Shown piece by piece: positions 24,601 through 34,383 of a DNA stretch of 64,000 nt. The position numbers were made by a program, and so were the translations under genes. Within the stretch, counting starts at the first letter, position 1. Every line of letters starts with the position of its first letter. The stretch comes from Streptomyces canus (GTDB lineage: Bacteria; Actinomycetota; Actinomycetes; Streptomycetales; Streptomycetaceae). Below the pieces are notes generated by a model. That model had not been told where the DNA came from. It searched no databases and worked only from the letters and a program-made list of their open reading frames with translations. Location of the stretch: positions 7,688,001 through 7,752,000 of the forward strand of contig NZ_CP107989.1 of NCBI RefSeq assembly GCF_041435015.1, in the 5' to 3' direction.

Positions 24601-27342
24601 ATGAGCCGCTCACCGCTCAGACGAAGCTCCGGGGTCCCGCACCGCGTCCCGCTGCTCGCCCGGCTGCGCGTCGGCCGGAAGCTGATGCTGCTGGTCCTGC
24701 TGCCGGTGACCGGGCTGCTCGCCTTCACCGCCTTCAGTTCCGTGGCCCAGTGGCGGGAAGCGCGGACCCTGCGTGACTTCCACACCGGCACCGAGGTGTC
24801 GTTCGCGACGGCCGACGTCACCGACGCCGTGGCAGGCGAACGGCTCGCCGCCGTCACGGCCCGGCTGCGCTCCGGCCCGGACACGCCGACGGAACGGACC
24901 GAGGCCGAACGCGCCACCGACCGGACCCTGGAGCGCGCCGTGAACCGCGCCGCCTCGTGGTCCGGATCCGACATCGCCGGCGACCTCGACGCCCTCGGCC
25001 GTCAACTGCACTCCCTGCGCGTCCAGATCACCACCGGCTCGCTCACCGCCCCCGACATCGCGGAGCAGTACGGCAGCGTCGAGGACACCCTGCTGCACGA
25101 CGTCACCGCGCTCGAAGCCGGCCGCCCCACCCGGGCCTCGGGCCGCGCCGCCGACGCCCACATCGCGCTCCTGCGCGCCATCGAGGCCGCCGACCGGGAG
25201 CAGGCGGAGGTCGCCGCCCTGCTCGCCGGGCCTGCAGGCCGGCCCACCGGCGCCGGACGCTGGCCCGCGCTCGAGACGGCCCAGCTGGACGCCTTCCGGG
25301 AGAACACCTCGGCCCAACTGCGGACCCAGCTCTACGTCATCCAGTTCCGGGACCCCGGCCGAGCCGTCCGCAGGGTCCGCGACCTGCTCGCCACCGCCCG
25401 CCCGGAGACCGACGCCTGGCCCTCGTACGAGCGCTGGCTCGCCGACTCCGGGGCCCGCATCGACTCCCTGCGCGGCATCCAGGACCGGGCCGCCCGCGCA
25501 CTGGACGCCACGGCCGACCACGACCGCCGCGACGCGGAGGTCCGCGTGGTGCGCGACCTCACCGCCTCCTTGGCCGTGCTCGCCCTCGTCACCTTCCTCG
25601 CGCTCGCACTCAGCCGGTCGATCACCCGGCCCCTCGGTCAGGTCGCCGCGGGAGCCCGGGCACTGTCGTACGGCGATCTCTCGTACGACATCCGGTACGC
25701 CGGCCGCGACGAACTGGGCGATGTCGCCGACACCTTCCGCGAACTGCGCGTGACCACCGAGCGGCTGGCCGCCGAGATCCGCGCCATGAACACGGCGATC
25801 GACCACAACCGCCTCGAACACCGCGCCGACGAAGCCTCCTTCGAGGGCACGTGGAGCCAGCTGCTGGGCGGCATGAACAGCACCATGGCCTCCTTCGCGG
25901 CGGCGCACGGGCGGCGCGAGGAGGCCGAGCAGGAACTGGCGAGCATCTTCAACCTCTCTCTGGACCTGCTCTGCATCAGCGGGACCGACGGCTACTTCAA
26001 GCGGGTCAACCCGGCCTTCGAGCGCACTCTGGGCCACCCGCGCGAGACGATCCTGTCGATGCCGTTCATCGAGTTCGTGCACGAGGAGGACCGGGACACC
26101 ACCCGTGCGGCTCTCGCACGGCTGGCCGACGGCGTCGAGGTGGCCGAGTTCGAGAACCGCTACCTGCGCGCGGACGGCACCGAGTGCTGGCTGCAGTGGA
26201 GCGCCCGGCCGGTCCCGGAACAGGGCCTCATCTACGCCACCGCCCGCGACGTCACCGAGAGCCGCCGCACCGCCCGGGAACAGGCCGCCCTGCGCCGGGT
26301 CGCCACCCTGGTCGCCCACGGCGCCCCGCCGTCCGAGGTGTTCGGGAGGGTGGCCGAGGAGGTGGGGGACCTGCTGGACACCACCGCGGCCGTCCTGCGG
26401 CAGGAGCCCGACGGCAGCCAGACGGTCCTCGGGACCGTGCTCGGCATCCCGGAAGATCTCGAAGAGGCCACGCGCAAGGAGCGCAGCGAGGCGGGGTACG
26501 AGGCGATCGACACGGTCACCCGGACCCGGCGCGCCGCCCACGTCGGCCACGCCGTGGGAGCGCCCATCGTCGTCGACGACCGGCTGTGGGGCTTCGTCGT
26601 CGCGGCCTCTCCCCTGGAGATGCTGCCGGTGGGCACCGAGTCGCGGCTGGCCGACTTCACCGAACTCGTCGCCGCTGCCATCGCCAACGCCGACAGCCGC
26701 GACCAGCTGACCGCCTCACGCGCGCGCGTGGTGGCCGCGTCGGACGCCTCCCGGCGGCGCATCGAGCGCGATCTGCACGACGGGGTCCAGCAGCGGCTCG
26801 TCGCCCTCCAGCTGGATCTGAGGCTCGCCGAGACCCTGGTGACCGACCGGTCCTCCGAACTCGCCGAACAGCTGGTGCATGTCGGCAAGGGCCTCGACGA
26901 CGCCTTCCAGGACCTGCTCCAGGTGGCCCGGGGCATCCACCCGGCCATCCTCGCCAAAGGCGGCCTGGGGCCCGCCCTGCGCTCCCTGGCCCGCCGCTCC
27001 GCCGTCCCCGTCGAGCTCGACCTGAAGCTGCCCGCGGGCCGGCTGCCGGAACACCTGGAGGTGGCCGCCTACTACGTGACCTCCGAATGCCTCACCAACG
27101 CGGCCAAGCACGCGCACGCGCGCGTGGTGGAGGTCTCGGCGGAGATCCGGGGCGGCTTCCTGGAGCTGACCATCCGCGACGACGGCTCCGGCGGCGCCGA
27201 GCCGGGACGCGGTTCCGGGCTGATCGGTCTCATCGACCGGGTCGAGGCGATCGGCGGCAAGCTGGCGGTCAGCAGTCCGCCCGGCGAGGGCACGACCCTG
27301 GACGTGCGGCTGCCCCTGGGCGGGCCCTCGCCGGACCGGTGA
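24601..27342 (+). CDS. sensor histidine kinase (HAMP-PAS-GAF, HisKA_3 type)
   Basis: 913 residues. The N-terminal helix (LMLLVLLPVTGLLAFTAFSS) and a second one near 320 (LAVLALVTFLALALSRSI) enclose an extracellular region of about 270 residues. Then come HAMP (SITRPLGQVAAGARALSYGD), a PAS domain (about 450-560; SLDLLCISGTDGYFKRVNPA), a GAF domain (about 575-705) and a kinase core of the NarL-partner class: RRRIERDLHDGVQQRLVALQ with the phosphorylated His at 726, and the ATP-binding LTNAAKHAHA, DDGSGG and GSGLIGLIDRV. It probably pairs with the LuxR-type regulator at 27859. The preceding binding lipoprotein may feed its sensor domain. Start ATG 24601 follows a GAGG. Confidence 0.93.
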   Translation: MSRSPLRRSSGVPHRVPLLARLRVGRKLMLLVLLPVTGLLAFTAFSSVAQWREARTLRDFHTGTEVSFATADVTDAVAGERLAAVTARLRSGPDTPTERTEAERATDRTLERAVNRAASWSGSDIAGDLDALGRQLHSLRVQITTGSLTAPDIAEQYGSVEDTLLHDVTALEAGRPTRASGRAADAHIALLRAIEAADREQAEVAALLAGPAGRPTGAGRWPALETAQLDAFRENTSAQLRTQLYVIQFRDPGRAVRRVRDLLATARPETDAWPSYERWLADSGARIDSLRGIQDRAARALDATADHDRRDAEVRVVRDLTASLAVLALVTFLALALSRSITRPLGQVAAGARALSYGDLSYDIRYAGRDELGDVADTFRELRVTTERLAAEIRAMNTAIDHNRLEHRADEASFEGTWSQLLGGMNSTMASFAAAHGRREEAEQELASIFNLSLDLLCISGTDGYFKRVNPAFERTLGHPRETILSMPFIEFVHEEDRDTTRAALARLADGVEVAEFENRYLRADGTECWLQWSARPVPEQGLIYATARDVTESRRTAREQAALRRVATLVAHGAPPSEVFGRVAEEVGDLLDTTAAVLRQEPDGSQTVLGTVLGIPEDLEEATRKERSEAGYEAIDTVTRTRRAAHVGHAVGAPIVVDDRLWGFVVAASPLEMLPVGTESRLADFTELVAAAIANADSRDQLTASRARVVAASDASRRRIERDLHDGVQQRLVALQLDLRLAETLVTDRSSELAEQLVHVGKGLDDAFQDLLQVARGIHPAILAKGGLGPALRSLARRSAVPVELDLKLPAGRLPEHLEVAAYYVTSECLTNAAKHAHARVVEVSAEIRGGFLELTIRDDGSGGAEPGRGSGLIGLIDRVEAIGGKLAVSSPPGEGTTLDVRLPLGGPSPDR

Positions 27343-27450
27343 CCGCCCGGGGCGCACGCCGGGGAGTTCGTCCAGGTGGGGGAGCCTGAACTGGGTGACG
27401 TCGCGTACGCGCCGGGCGGTCCTGTCGGACGGAGAGGCATCCGTCCGGCT

Positions 27451-27612
27451 CTAGAGGCGGTGGGTTCCGCCGTTCTGTGCGGTCTGCAGGCGCTTGGCAC
27501 GCACGACGTCCGGGTCCCTCGGGTCCAGGGCGTCGACGGTGCCGTACGTGTCGTCCGGGTACCGACGGGCACGGACCGGCCGCCGCTGCTTCTCGATCCG
27601 TGTCCGCCGCAT
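27451..27612 (-). CDS. small basic protein, 53 aa, hypothetical
   Basis: The ATG at 27612 is preceded by GAAGGG at about ten bases. The product starts MRRTRIEKQRRPVRARRYPD, contains DTYGTVDALDPRDPDVVRAK, and ends with a short tail. Nearly all codons end in G or C, and no other frame here does better. Highly basic N-terminus, acidic middle; no membrane helix and no known motif. It is antisense within the 516-bp gap between the kinase and its response regulator. Whether it is expressed is unknown. Confidence 0.45.
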   Translation of the reverse strand: MRRTRIEKQRRPVRARRYPDDTYGTVDALDPRDPDVVRAKRLQTAQNGGTHRL

Positions 27613-27858
27613 GTCCCGCACCCTTCGGCCGTGCGACCTTCCGTCCCTCGCCCGGGACGGCCGGTCGGACTGCATCTGCACTCGTTCGAGAATCGCCCCG
27701 ACACGTCCTGATGTCGTCACGGCAGGCCTCCAATTCCGCTTCCGGCTAGCCGTAAACCCAAGGGTGGGGCAGGCTGTTGGAGCGCGGGCAGCGGGCGGGG
27801 GCGGGGGAGCTCCGACCTCGGACGACGCACCGCACAGGCCGGGTGAGGGGGCTGGGGC

Positions 27859-28533
27859 ATGGACGACGCATCGCAGCAGCCGGCACAGGGACGGGTTGTC
27901 CTCGCCGACGACGACATCCTGCTCAGGGAGGGTCTCGCCAGCCTGTGCGAGCGCCTCGGATACCAGGTCGCGGGCCAGGCCGGTGACGCGGTCCGGCTCC
28001 TGGAACTGGTCGACGAGGAACGCCCCGAACTGGCGATCGTCGACATAAGGATGCCTCCGGACCACTCGACCGAAGGCCTCAAGGCCGCCCGCACCATCCG
28101 TGAGCGCCACCCCGACACCGGCATCCTCGTCCTGTCCGCGTTCGTCGAGGTCGAGGAGGCCCTGGAACTGCTGGCGAGCGGCCGTAAGGTCGGTTACCTC
28201 CTCAAGAGCCGGGTCACGGTCGTCGACGAGTTCATCGAGGCCCTGGAGCGCATCCACCGGGGTGGCTCGGTGGTCGACCCCTCCCTGGTGCAGGAGCTGT
28301 TCTCCGCCCAGCGCCGCGACGACCCGCTGGCCCGTCTCAGCGCCCGCGAGCGCGAGGTCCTCGCCCTGATGGCCGAGGGCCGCTCCAACGCCGGCATCGG
28401 CCGTCGGCTGTGGGTGACCGAGGGCACCGTCGAGAAACACGTCCGCAGCATCCTCGGCAAACTCGCCCTCACGGAGGACACCGACGACCACCGCCGGGTG
28501 CTGGCCGTGCTGACGTTTTTGGAGTCCCGCTAG
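27859..28533 (+). CDS. LuxR/NarL-family response regulator
   Basis: 224 residues. Receiver: VVLADDDILLREGLASLCER, the phospho-acceptor Asp62 in LAIVDIRMPP, VLSAFVE and the Lys in GYLLKSRVTVVDEF. DNA-binding domain: LARLSAREREVLALMAEGRS and LWVTEGTVEKHVRSILGKL, a GerE-type helix-turn-helix. It belongs to the class controlled by HisKA_3 kinases and is the likely partner of the kinase just upstream. Its targets are unknown; the sugar-binding lipoprotein gene and the kinase are natural candidates. Confidence 0.93.
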   Translation: MDDASQQPAQGRVVLADDDILLREGLASLCERLGYQVAGQAGDAVRLLELVDEERPELAIVDIRMPPDHSTEGLKAARTIRERHPDTGILVLSAFVEVEEALELLASGRKVGYLLKSRVTVVDEFIEALERIHRGGSVVDPSLVQELFSAQRRDDPLARLSAREREVLALMAEGRSNAGIGRRLWVTEGTVEKHVRSILGKLALTEDTDDHRRVLAVLTFLESR

Positions 28534-29182
28534 GGCCTCCGGCGGACATGGGGAAGGCCGCCTGCGTCGTCCGCGGACGTGTCACCGCGGTCGCGATCCG
28601 GACTCCGGCTCCGGACAGTCGCCGGAACGCCGCGATCGGAGCGGTGGCTCGTTCACGGCGGGCCAAGGCGCGCATCACCGGAAGGAAACGGTGACGAGCC
28701 ACGGCGATGCGGTGAGCACGCGCTGGTCGAGCGGCATGGTCGACAGCCGGGCCGCCGCGAGCCCGGCGAACAGCGTCGAACGCCTCGGCCAGGACGTTGG
28801 GTCCGGCCGCCCTCCGCCCGCCTCACGGATCCGGAGCGGCACCGCAACGTACAGATCCGGCGCCGGGCCGACACCGGCCACGAAGTACGTGATCGCGTCG
28901 ATGGGGGGCGGGCCCGCCGGGACCGGCTCGGCCGGGCCGCCGCTCGATGTCGAGGACCGCTCGGCCGGATGCCCGGCAGGCCGCTGACCCGAAACCGGTG
29001 CAGCGTGCTCGGCCGCTCCCGAGGTTCGGCCGGCAAGGGCGAGCGCAGCAGCACGGACGCGACCTCGGCGGTGTCTCGCCACGGCCGCCTCCGGCAGGCT
29101 CCGCACAGGATCCGCCCGACAGACCTTGGCCGTTGTCCACAGGCTCACCGGACTGTCAGCCCTCGCCAGTAGGGTGTGAGAC
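28534..29182. other. 649-bp gap without a supported gene
   Basis: All six frames contain medium-length open stretches, as expected at this GC content. The best is a minus-strand frame, 28675-29184, with a stretch reading DAITYFVAGVGPAPDLYVAV, but its start codon lies across the uvrC start on the opposite strand, it has no ribosome-binding site and I recognise no family. It may be a decayed gene. The right end holds the uvrC promoter. Confidence 0.4.
29170..29175 (+). promoter_or_regulatory. -10 element (TAGGGT) of the leaderless uvrC promoter
   Basis: TAGGGT, then seven bases, then ATG 29183. No Shine-Dalgarno sequence precedes uvrC, so a leaderless message is likely. It would be the promoter for the uvrC-rapZ-yvcK-whiA operon. 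Confidence 0.55.
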
Positions 29183-31237
29183 ATGGCCGACCCCTCCAGC
29201 TACCGCCCCAAACCAGGGGAGATCCCGGACTCTCCCGGGGTGTACAGGTTCCGCGACGAGCACCGACGGGTGATCTACGTCGGAAAGGCGAAAAGCCTGC
29301 GCCAGCGCCTGGCGAACTACTTCCAGGACCTGGCGAGCCTGCACCCCCGCACCCGCACCATGGTGACCACGGCCGCTTCCGTGGAGTGGACGGTGGTGTC
29401 CACGGAGGTCGAGGCCCTCCAGCTGGAGTACTCCTGGATCAAGGAGTTCGACCCCCGGTTCAACGTCAAGTACCGCGACGACAAGAGCTACCCGTACCTC
29501 GCGGTGACGATGAACGAGGAATTCCCGCGCGTGCAGGTGATGCGCGGCCAGAAACGCAAGGGCGTCAGGTACTTCGGGCCGTACGGGCACGCGTGGGCGA
29601 TCCGCGACACCGTCGACCTCCTCCTGCGCGTCTTCCCGGTCCGCACCTGCTCCGCCGGCGTCTTCAAGAACGCCGCCCGCACCGGCCGCCCCTGCCTCCT
29701 CGGCTACATCGGCAAGTGCTCGGCGCCCTGCGTCGACCGCGTCTCCGCCGACGAACACCGCGACCTGGCCGAGGACTTCTGCGACTTCATGGCCGGCCGC
29801 ACCGGCACCTACATCCGCCGTCTCGAGCAGCAGATGAGGGACGCGGCCGAGGAGATGGAGTACGAGCGGGCGGCCCGCCTGCGCGACGACGTAGGGGCCC
29901 TGAAGAAGGCCATGGAGAAGAGCGCCGTGGTGCTCGCCGACGCGACCGACGCCGACCTGATCGCGGTCGCCGAGGACGAGCTGGAGGCCGCCGTCCAGAT
30001 CTTCCACGTGCGCGGCGGACGTGTCCGCGGCCAGCGCGGCTGGGTCACCGACAAGGTCGAGGAGATCACCACCGGCGCCCTCGTCGAGCACGCCCTCCAG
30101 CAGCTCTACGGCGAGGAGAAGGGCGACTCGGTCCCCAAGGAGGTCCTCGTCCCGGCCCTGCCCGACCCGGTCGAGCCGGTCCAGGAGTGGCTGACCGAGC
30201 GCCGCGGCTCGGGGGTCTCCCTGCGCATCCCGCAGCGCGGCGACAAGAAGGCCCTGATGGAGACCGTGCAGCGCAATGCCCAGCAGGCACTCGTCCTCCA
30301 CAAGACCAAGCGCGCCTCCGACCTGACCACGCGCTCGCGTGCCCTGGAGGAGATCGCCGAGGCCCTCGACCTGGACAGCGCGCCCCTGCGGATCGAGTGC
30401 TACGACATCTCCCACCTCCAGGGCGACGACGTGGTCGCGTCCATGGTCGTCTTCGAGGACGGACTCCAGCGCAAGAGCGAGTACCGCCGCTTCCAGATCA
30501 AGGGCTTCGCGGGGCAGGACGACGTCCGGTCCATGCACGAGGTGATCTCCCGCCGGTTCCGGCGCTACCTCGCCGAGAAGGAGAAGACGGGCGAGTGGGT
30601 GGACGACCTCCCCGAGGAGGGCACCCCCGAGAACGGCCTCAAGGACGACGACGGCCGCCCGAAGAAGTTCGCCTATCCGCCCCAGCTCGTCGTCGTCGAC
30701 GGCGGACAGCCCCAGGTCGCCGCCGCCAAGAAGGCCCTGGACGAGCTCGGCATCGACGACATCGCCGTCTGCGGCCTCGCCAAGCGCCTGGAGGAGGTCT
30801 GGCTGCCGGACGACGACGACCCGGTCGTGCTGCCCCGCACCAGTGAAGGCCTGTACCTTCTGCAGCGGGTCCGCGACGAGGCCCACCGCTTCGCGATCAC
30901 CTACCAGCGCACCAAGCGGGCCCAGCGCTTCCGGTCGAGCCCCCTCGACGACGTCCCCGGCCTCGGAGACACGCGCAAGCAGGCCCTGCTGAAACATTTC
31001 GGGTCCTTGAAGAAACTACGATCCGCCACCATCGACCAGATCTGCGAGGTCCCCGGCATAGGCCGCAAGACGGCCGAGACGATCGCCGTGGCCCTCGCCC
31101 AGGCGGCCCCGGCCGCGCCCGCCGTGAACACGGCGACTGGAGAGATCATGGATGAGGAGGAACCCGGCACCACGGGTTCCGGTGGGGAACCCGTGACGGC
31201 GGGTGCCCCGGACGAACGACGGGGGCAGGAGACATGA
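29183..31237 (+). CDS. uvrC: excinuclease ABC subunit C
   Basis: 684 residues, the dual-incision nuclease of nucleotide excision repair. The N-terminal GIY-YIG domain ([20 protein letters not shown]) makes the 3' cut. The middle shows the Cys-containing region ([13 protein letters not shown]), the UVR motif that binds UvrB ([20 protein letters not shown]) and the RNase H-like domain ([39 protein letters not shown]) for the 5' cut. The tandem helix-hairpin-helix is near the C-terminus ([33 protein letters not shown]). A 35-residue acidic/Gly tail is extra. It ends in ATGA overlap with rapZ. Confidence 0.97.
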   Translation: MADPSSYRPKPGEIPDSPGVYRFRDEHRRVIYVGKAKSLRQRLANYFQDLASLHPRTRTMVTTAASVEWTVVSTEVEALQLEYSWIKEFDPRFNVKYRDDKSYPYLAVTMNEEFPRVQVMRGQKRKGVRYFGPYGHAWAIRDTVDLLLRVFPVRTCSAGVFKNAARTGRPCLLGYIGKCSAPCVDRVSADEHRDLAEDFCDFMAGRTGTYIRRLEQQMRDAAEEMEYERAARLRDDVGALKKAMEKSAVVLADATDADLIAVAEDELEAAVQIFHVRGGRVRGQRGWVTDKVEEITTGALVEHALQQLYGEEKGDSVPKEVLVPALPDPVEPVQEWLTERRGSGVSLRIPQRGDKKALMETVQRNAQQALVLHKTKRASDLTTRSRALEEIAEALDLDSAPLRIECYDISHLQGDDVVASMVVFEDGLQRKSEYRRFQIKGFAGQDDVRSMHEVISRRFRRYLAEKEKTGEWVDDLPEEGTPENGLKDDDGRPKKFAYPPQLVVVDGGQPQVAAAKKALDELGIDDIAVCGLAKRLEEVWLPDDDDPVVLPRTSEGLYLLQRVRDEAHRFAITYQRTKRAQRFRSSPLDDVPGLGDTRKQALLKHFGSLKKLRSATIDQICEVPGIGRKTAETIAVALAQAAPAAPAVNTATGEIMDEEEPGTTGSGGEPVTAGAPDERRGQET

Positions 31238-32193
31238 ATGTGAACGAGCACGAAGAACCACAGGACCAGGGCGGAGAGGACGCACAGGTGAGTACGGGCG
31301 CGCCCGCCGATGCCGCCGGAGTCCCGGAGGCGGCCATCCCCGAACTGGTGATCATCTCCGGGATGTCCGGCGCCGGGCGCTCGACCGCCGCGAAGTGTCT
31401 GGAGGACCTCGGCTGGTTCGTCGTCGACAACCTCCCGCCCGCGCTGATCCCCACCATGGTGGAGCTCGGCGCCCGCTCCCAGGGCAATGTCGCGCGGATC
31501 GCCGTGGTCGTCGACGTCCGCGGCCGGCGCTTCTTCGACAACCTCCGCGAGTCCCTCGCCGACCTGGCGGCCAAGCACGTCACCCGACGGATCGTCTTCC
31601 TGGAGTCCTCCGACGAGGCCCTGGTGCGCCGCTTCGAGTCCGTGCGCCGCCCGCACCCCCTCCAGGGCGACGGCCGCATCGTCGACGGCATCGACGCCGA
31701 GCGCGAGCTCCTGCGCGAGCTGCGCGGCGACGCCGACCTGGTCATCGACACCTCCAGCCTCAACGTGCACGAGCTGCGCGCCAAGATGGACGCCCAGTTC
31801 GCCGGCGAGGAGGAGCCCGAGCTCAGGGCCACCGTCATGTCCTTCGGCTTCAAGTACGGCCTCCCGGTCGACGCCGACCTGGTCGCGGACATGCGGTTCC
31901 TGCCCAACCCGCACTGGGTCCCGGAGCTGCGCCCCTTCACCGGCCTCAACGAGGAGGTGTCGGCGTACGTCTTCAACCAGCCCGGCGCCAAGGAGTTCCT
32001 CGACCGCTACGCCGAGCTGCTGCGTCTCATCGCGGCCGGCTACCGCCGCGAGGGCAAGCGCTACGTGACCATCGCCATCGGCTGCACCGGCGGCAAGCAC
32101 CGCTCGGTCGCCACGTCGGAGAAGCTCGCCGCGCGCCTCGCGGCCGAGGGTGTGGAGACGGTGGTCGTACACCGGGACATGGGACGGGAATGA
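31234..32193 (+). CDS. rapZ: RNase adapter / nucleotide-binding protein RapZ (YvcJ)
   Basis: 319 residues. A variable acidic N-terminus of about 35 residues precedes the P-loop [20 protein letters not shown] (Walker A) and [20 protein letters not shown]. The C-terminal domain carries [40 protein letters not shown] and [20 protein letters not shown], all diagnostic of the RapZ/YvcJ family, which binds nucleotides and, in other bacteria, controls small-RNA decay or competence. The start overlaps the uvrC stop (ATGA) and its own stop overlaps yvcK in the same way. Confidence 0.96.
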   Translation: MNVNEHEEPQDQGGEDAQVSTGAPADAAGVPEAAIPELVIISGMSGAGRSTAAKCLEDLGWFVVDNLPPALIPTMVELGARSQGNVARIAVVVDVRGRRFFDNLRESLADLAAKHVTRRIVFLESSDEALVRRFESVRRPHPLQGDGRIVDGIDAERELLRELRGDADLVIDTSSLNVHELRAKMDAQFAGEEEPELRATVMSFGFKYGLPVDADLVADMRFLPNPHWVPELRPFTGLNEEVSAYVFNQPGAKEFLDRYAELLRLIAAGYRREGKRYVTIAIGCTGGKHRSVATSEKLAARLAAEGVETVVVHRDMGRE

Positions 32194-33257
32194 CCGCACG
32201 TAGTCCGCGGCTGAGCAGGCTGCGCCGGGCCGTCCCCGAAGGGCGGGCGGCCCGGCCCGTCGAGGCCCGCGGGGCAAGACCCCGTCGGCGTGGTGCCCAG
32301 CCCAAGGTGGTCGCGCTCGGCGGCGGCATGGGCCTGTCCGCCTCGCTCGCCGCACTGCGCCGGATCACCGGCGACCTCACCGCCGTCGTCACCGTGGCCG
32401 ACGACGGCGGCTCCAGCGGGCGCCTGCGCGACGAACTGGGCGTCCTGCCGCCCGGCGACCTGCGCAAGGCGCTGGCCGCGCTGTGCGGTGACGACGACTG
32501 GGGCCAGACCTGGGCCCGGGTCATCCAGCACCGCTTCCAGTCCAAGGGCGACCTGCACGAACACGCGGTCGGCAACCTGCTCATCGTCGCCCTGTGGGAG
32601 CAGCTCGGCGACCATGTCCAGGCCCTCGACCTGGTCGGCAGACTCCTCGGCGCGCACGGGCGCGTGCTGCCCATGTCCGCCGTACCCCTGGAGCTCCAGG
32701 CCCTGGTCAAGGGGCACGACCCGAACCGGCCCGAGGACGTGGAGACCGTCCGGGGACAGGCGACCGTGGCCCTGACCCCGGGTGAGGTGCAGTCGGTGCA
32801 CGTCGTGCCGCACGACCCGCCCGCCGTCCCCGAGGCGGTGGAGGCGGTCCTGGACGCGGACTGGGTGGTCCTCGGACCCGGCTCGTGGTTCTCCTCGGTC
32901 ATCCCGCATCTGCTGGTGCCCGAACTTTTGGACGCCCTCACCCAGACGAAGGCGCGCCGGGTACTCTCCCTGAACCTCGCACCGCAGCCGGGAGAAACCG
33001 ATGGCTTCTCCCCGCAGCGTCATTTGGAGGTTTTGGGACGACACGCCCCTAAACTCGCCCTGGACGTGGTGCTGGCCGACCAGGCCGCCGTGCCCGACCG
33101 CGATTCCCTGACCGACGCCGCCAAGCGGTTCGGCGCCGCGGTCGAGCTGGCGCCGGTGGCCCGGCCCGACGGGACCCCGAGGCACGACCCGGAGCTGTTG
33201 GCCGCCGCGTACGACCGTATTTTTCGGATGCATGGAAGGATCGGCCCATGGCGATGA
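32190..33257 (+). CDS. yvcK: gluconeogenesis/cell-shape factor YvcK (CofD-like, UPF0052)
   Basis: 355 residues. After an Arg-rich N-terminus of about 38 residues, the Rossmann-like core begins: [74 protein letters not shown] and [20 protein letters not shown]. These are the conserved motifs of YvcK proteins, which bind UDP-sugars and influence carbon metabolism and cell-wall growth. It overlaps both neighbours, so the four genes are almost certainly cotranslated. Confidence 0.96.
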   Translation: MTARSPRLSRLRRAVPEGRAARPVEARGARPRRRGAQPKVVALGGGMGLSASLAALRRITGDLTAVVTVADDGGSSGRLRDELGVLPPGDLRKALAALCGDDDWGQTWARVIQHRFQSKGDLHEHAVGNLLIVALWEQLGDHVQALDLVGRLLGAHGRVLPMSAVPLELQALVKGHDPNRPEDVETVRGQATVALTPGEVQSVHVVPHDPPAVPEAVEAVLDADWVVLGPGSWFSSVIPHLLVPELLDALTQTKARRVLSLNLAPQPGETDGFSPQRHLEVLGRHAPKLALDVVLADQAAVPDRDSLTDAAKRFGAAVELAPVARPDGTPRHDPELLAAAYDRIFRMHGRIGPWR

Positions 33258-34237
33258 CGGCAGCGGTGAAGGACGAGATCTCCCGGCTCCCCGTCACCCG
33301 GACCTGCTGCAGAAAGGCGGAGGTCTCCGCCATCCTGCGGTTCGCCGGCGGCCTCCACCTGGTGAGCGGGCGCATTGTGATCGAGGCGGAGCTGGACACC
33401 GCGATGGCGGCCCGCAGACTCAAGCGGGACATCCTGGAGATCTTCGGACACAGCTCCGAACTGATCGTGATGGCACCGGGCGGACTGCGCCGCGGTTCGC
33501 GTTACGTCGTCCGGGTCGTGGCCGGCGGTGACCAGCTGGCCCGCCAGACCGGCCTGGTGGACGGCCGGGGCCGCCCGATCCGGGGGCTGCCCCCGCAGGT
33601 CGTCTCCGGTGCCACCTGCGACGCCGAGGCCGCCTGGCGCGGTGCCTTCCTGGCGCACGGCTCGCTGACCGAGCCCGGCCGCTCCTCCTCCCTGGAGGTG
33701 ACCTGCCCGGGCCCCGAGGCGGCGCTCGCCCTGGTCGGCGCCGCCCGCCGCCTCTCGATCGCCGCCAAGGCCCGTGAGGTCCGCGGCGTGGACCGCGTGG
33801 TCGTCCGGGACGGTGACGCGATCGGTGCCCTGCTCACCCGGCTGGGCGCCCACGAGTCGGTGCTCGCCTGGGAGGAACGCCGGATGCGCCGCGAGGTGCG
33901 GGCCACGGCGAACCGTCTCGCCAACTTCGACGACGCCAACCTCCGCCGCTCCGCGCGCGCGGCCGTGGCCGCCGGAGCCCGGGTCCAGCGGGCCCTGGAG
34001 ATCCTCGCCGACGACGTGCCCGAGCACCTCGCCGCCGCCGGCCGGCTGCGCATGGACCACAAGCAGGCCTCCCTGGAGGAGCTGGGCGCGCTCGCCGACC
34101 CGCCGCTGACCAAGGACGCCGTCGCCGGCCGTATCCGCCGCCTGCTGGCCATGGCCGACAAGCGTGCCTCCGACCTCGGCATTCCGGGCACGGAGTCCAG
34201 CATCACCGAGGAGATGGCCGACAACCTGGTCGGCTGA
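33248..34237 (+). CDS. whiA: sporulation regulator WhiA
   Basis: 329 residues of the WhiA family: a LAGLIDADG-homing-endonuclease-like N-terminal domain ([60 protein letters not shown]) followed by a C-terminal helix-turn-helix ([30 protein letters not shown]). With WhiB it activates the switch from aerial growth to sporulation septation in Streptomyces. ATG 33248 has GGAAGGA six bases upstream; ATG 33254, two codons in, overlaps the yvcK stop and is possible. From studies in S. coelicolor, whiA also has its own promoter inside the preceding gene; I cannot locate it here. Confidence 0.97.
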   Translation: MAMTAAVKDEISRLPVTRTCCRKAEVSAILRFAGGLHLVSGRIVIEAELDTAMAARRLKRDILEIFGHSSELIVMAPGGLRRGSRYVVRVVAGGDQLARQTGLVDGRGRPIRGLPPQVVSGATCDAEAAWRGAFLAHGSLTEPGRSSSLEVTCPGPEAALALVGAARRLSIAAKAREVRGVDRVVVRDGDAIGALLTRLGAHESVLAWEERRMRREVRATANRLANFDDANLRRSARAAVAAGARVQRALEILADDVPEHLAAAGRLRMDHKQASLEELGALADPPLTKDAVAGRIRRLLAMADKRASDLGIPGTESSITEEMADNLVG

Positions 34238-34250
34238 CCGTCACTCACCA

Positions 34251-34289
34251 CGCCGGTGCCGACGCCCACTTGGGACGTCGGCACCGGCG
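34251..34289 (+). terminator. terminator of the uvrC-whiA operon
   Basis: A 14-bp perfect stem (CGCCGGTGCCGACG / CGTCGGCACCGGCG) with an 11-base loop, followed by TTTGCG, thirteen bases after the whiA stop. Confidence 0.82.
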
Positions 34290-34383
34290 TTTGCGTATGT
34301 GTGAGGCGCCCTTGACTGGATCATCAACTGTCATGAGCCTGGCATCTGTTCGCTGCTGTGGCGGACCACCGCAAGGGGGGCTC

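Noticed and set aside
28675..29184. A 169-codon minus-strand frame upstream of uvrC.
   Set aside because: Its ATG overlaps the uvrC start on the other strand, there is no ribosome-binding site and no recognisable domain. Kept only as a note on the 28534-29182 gap.
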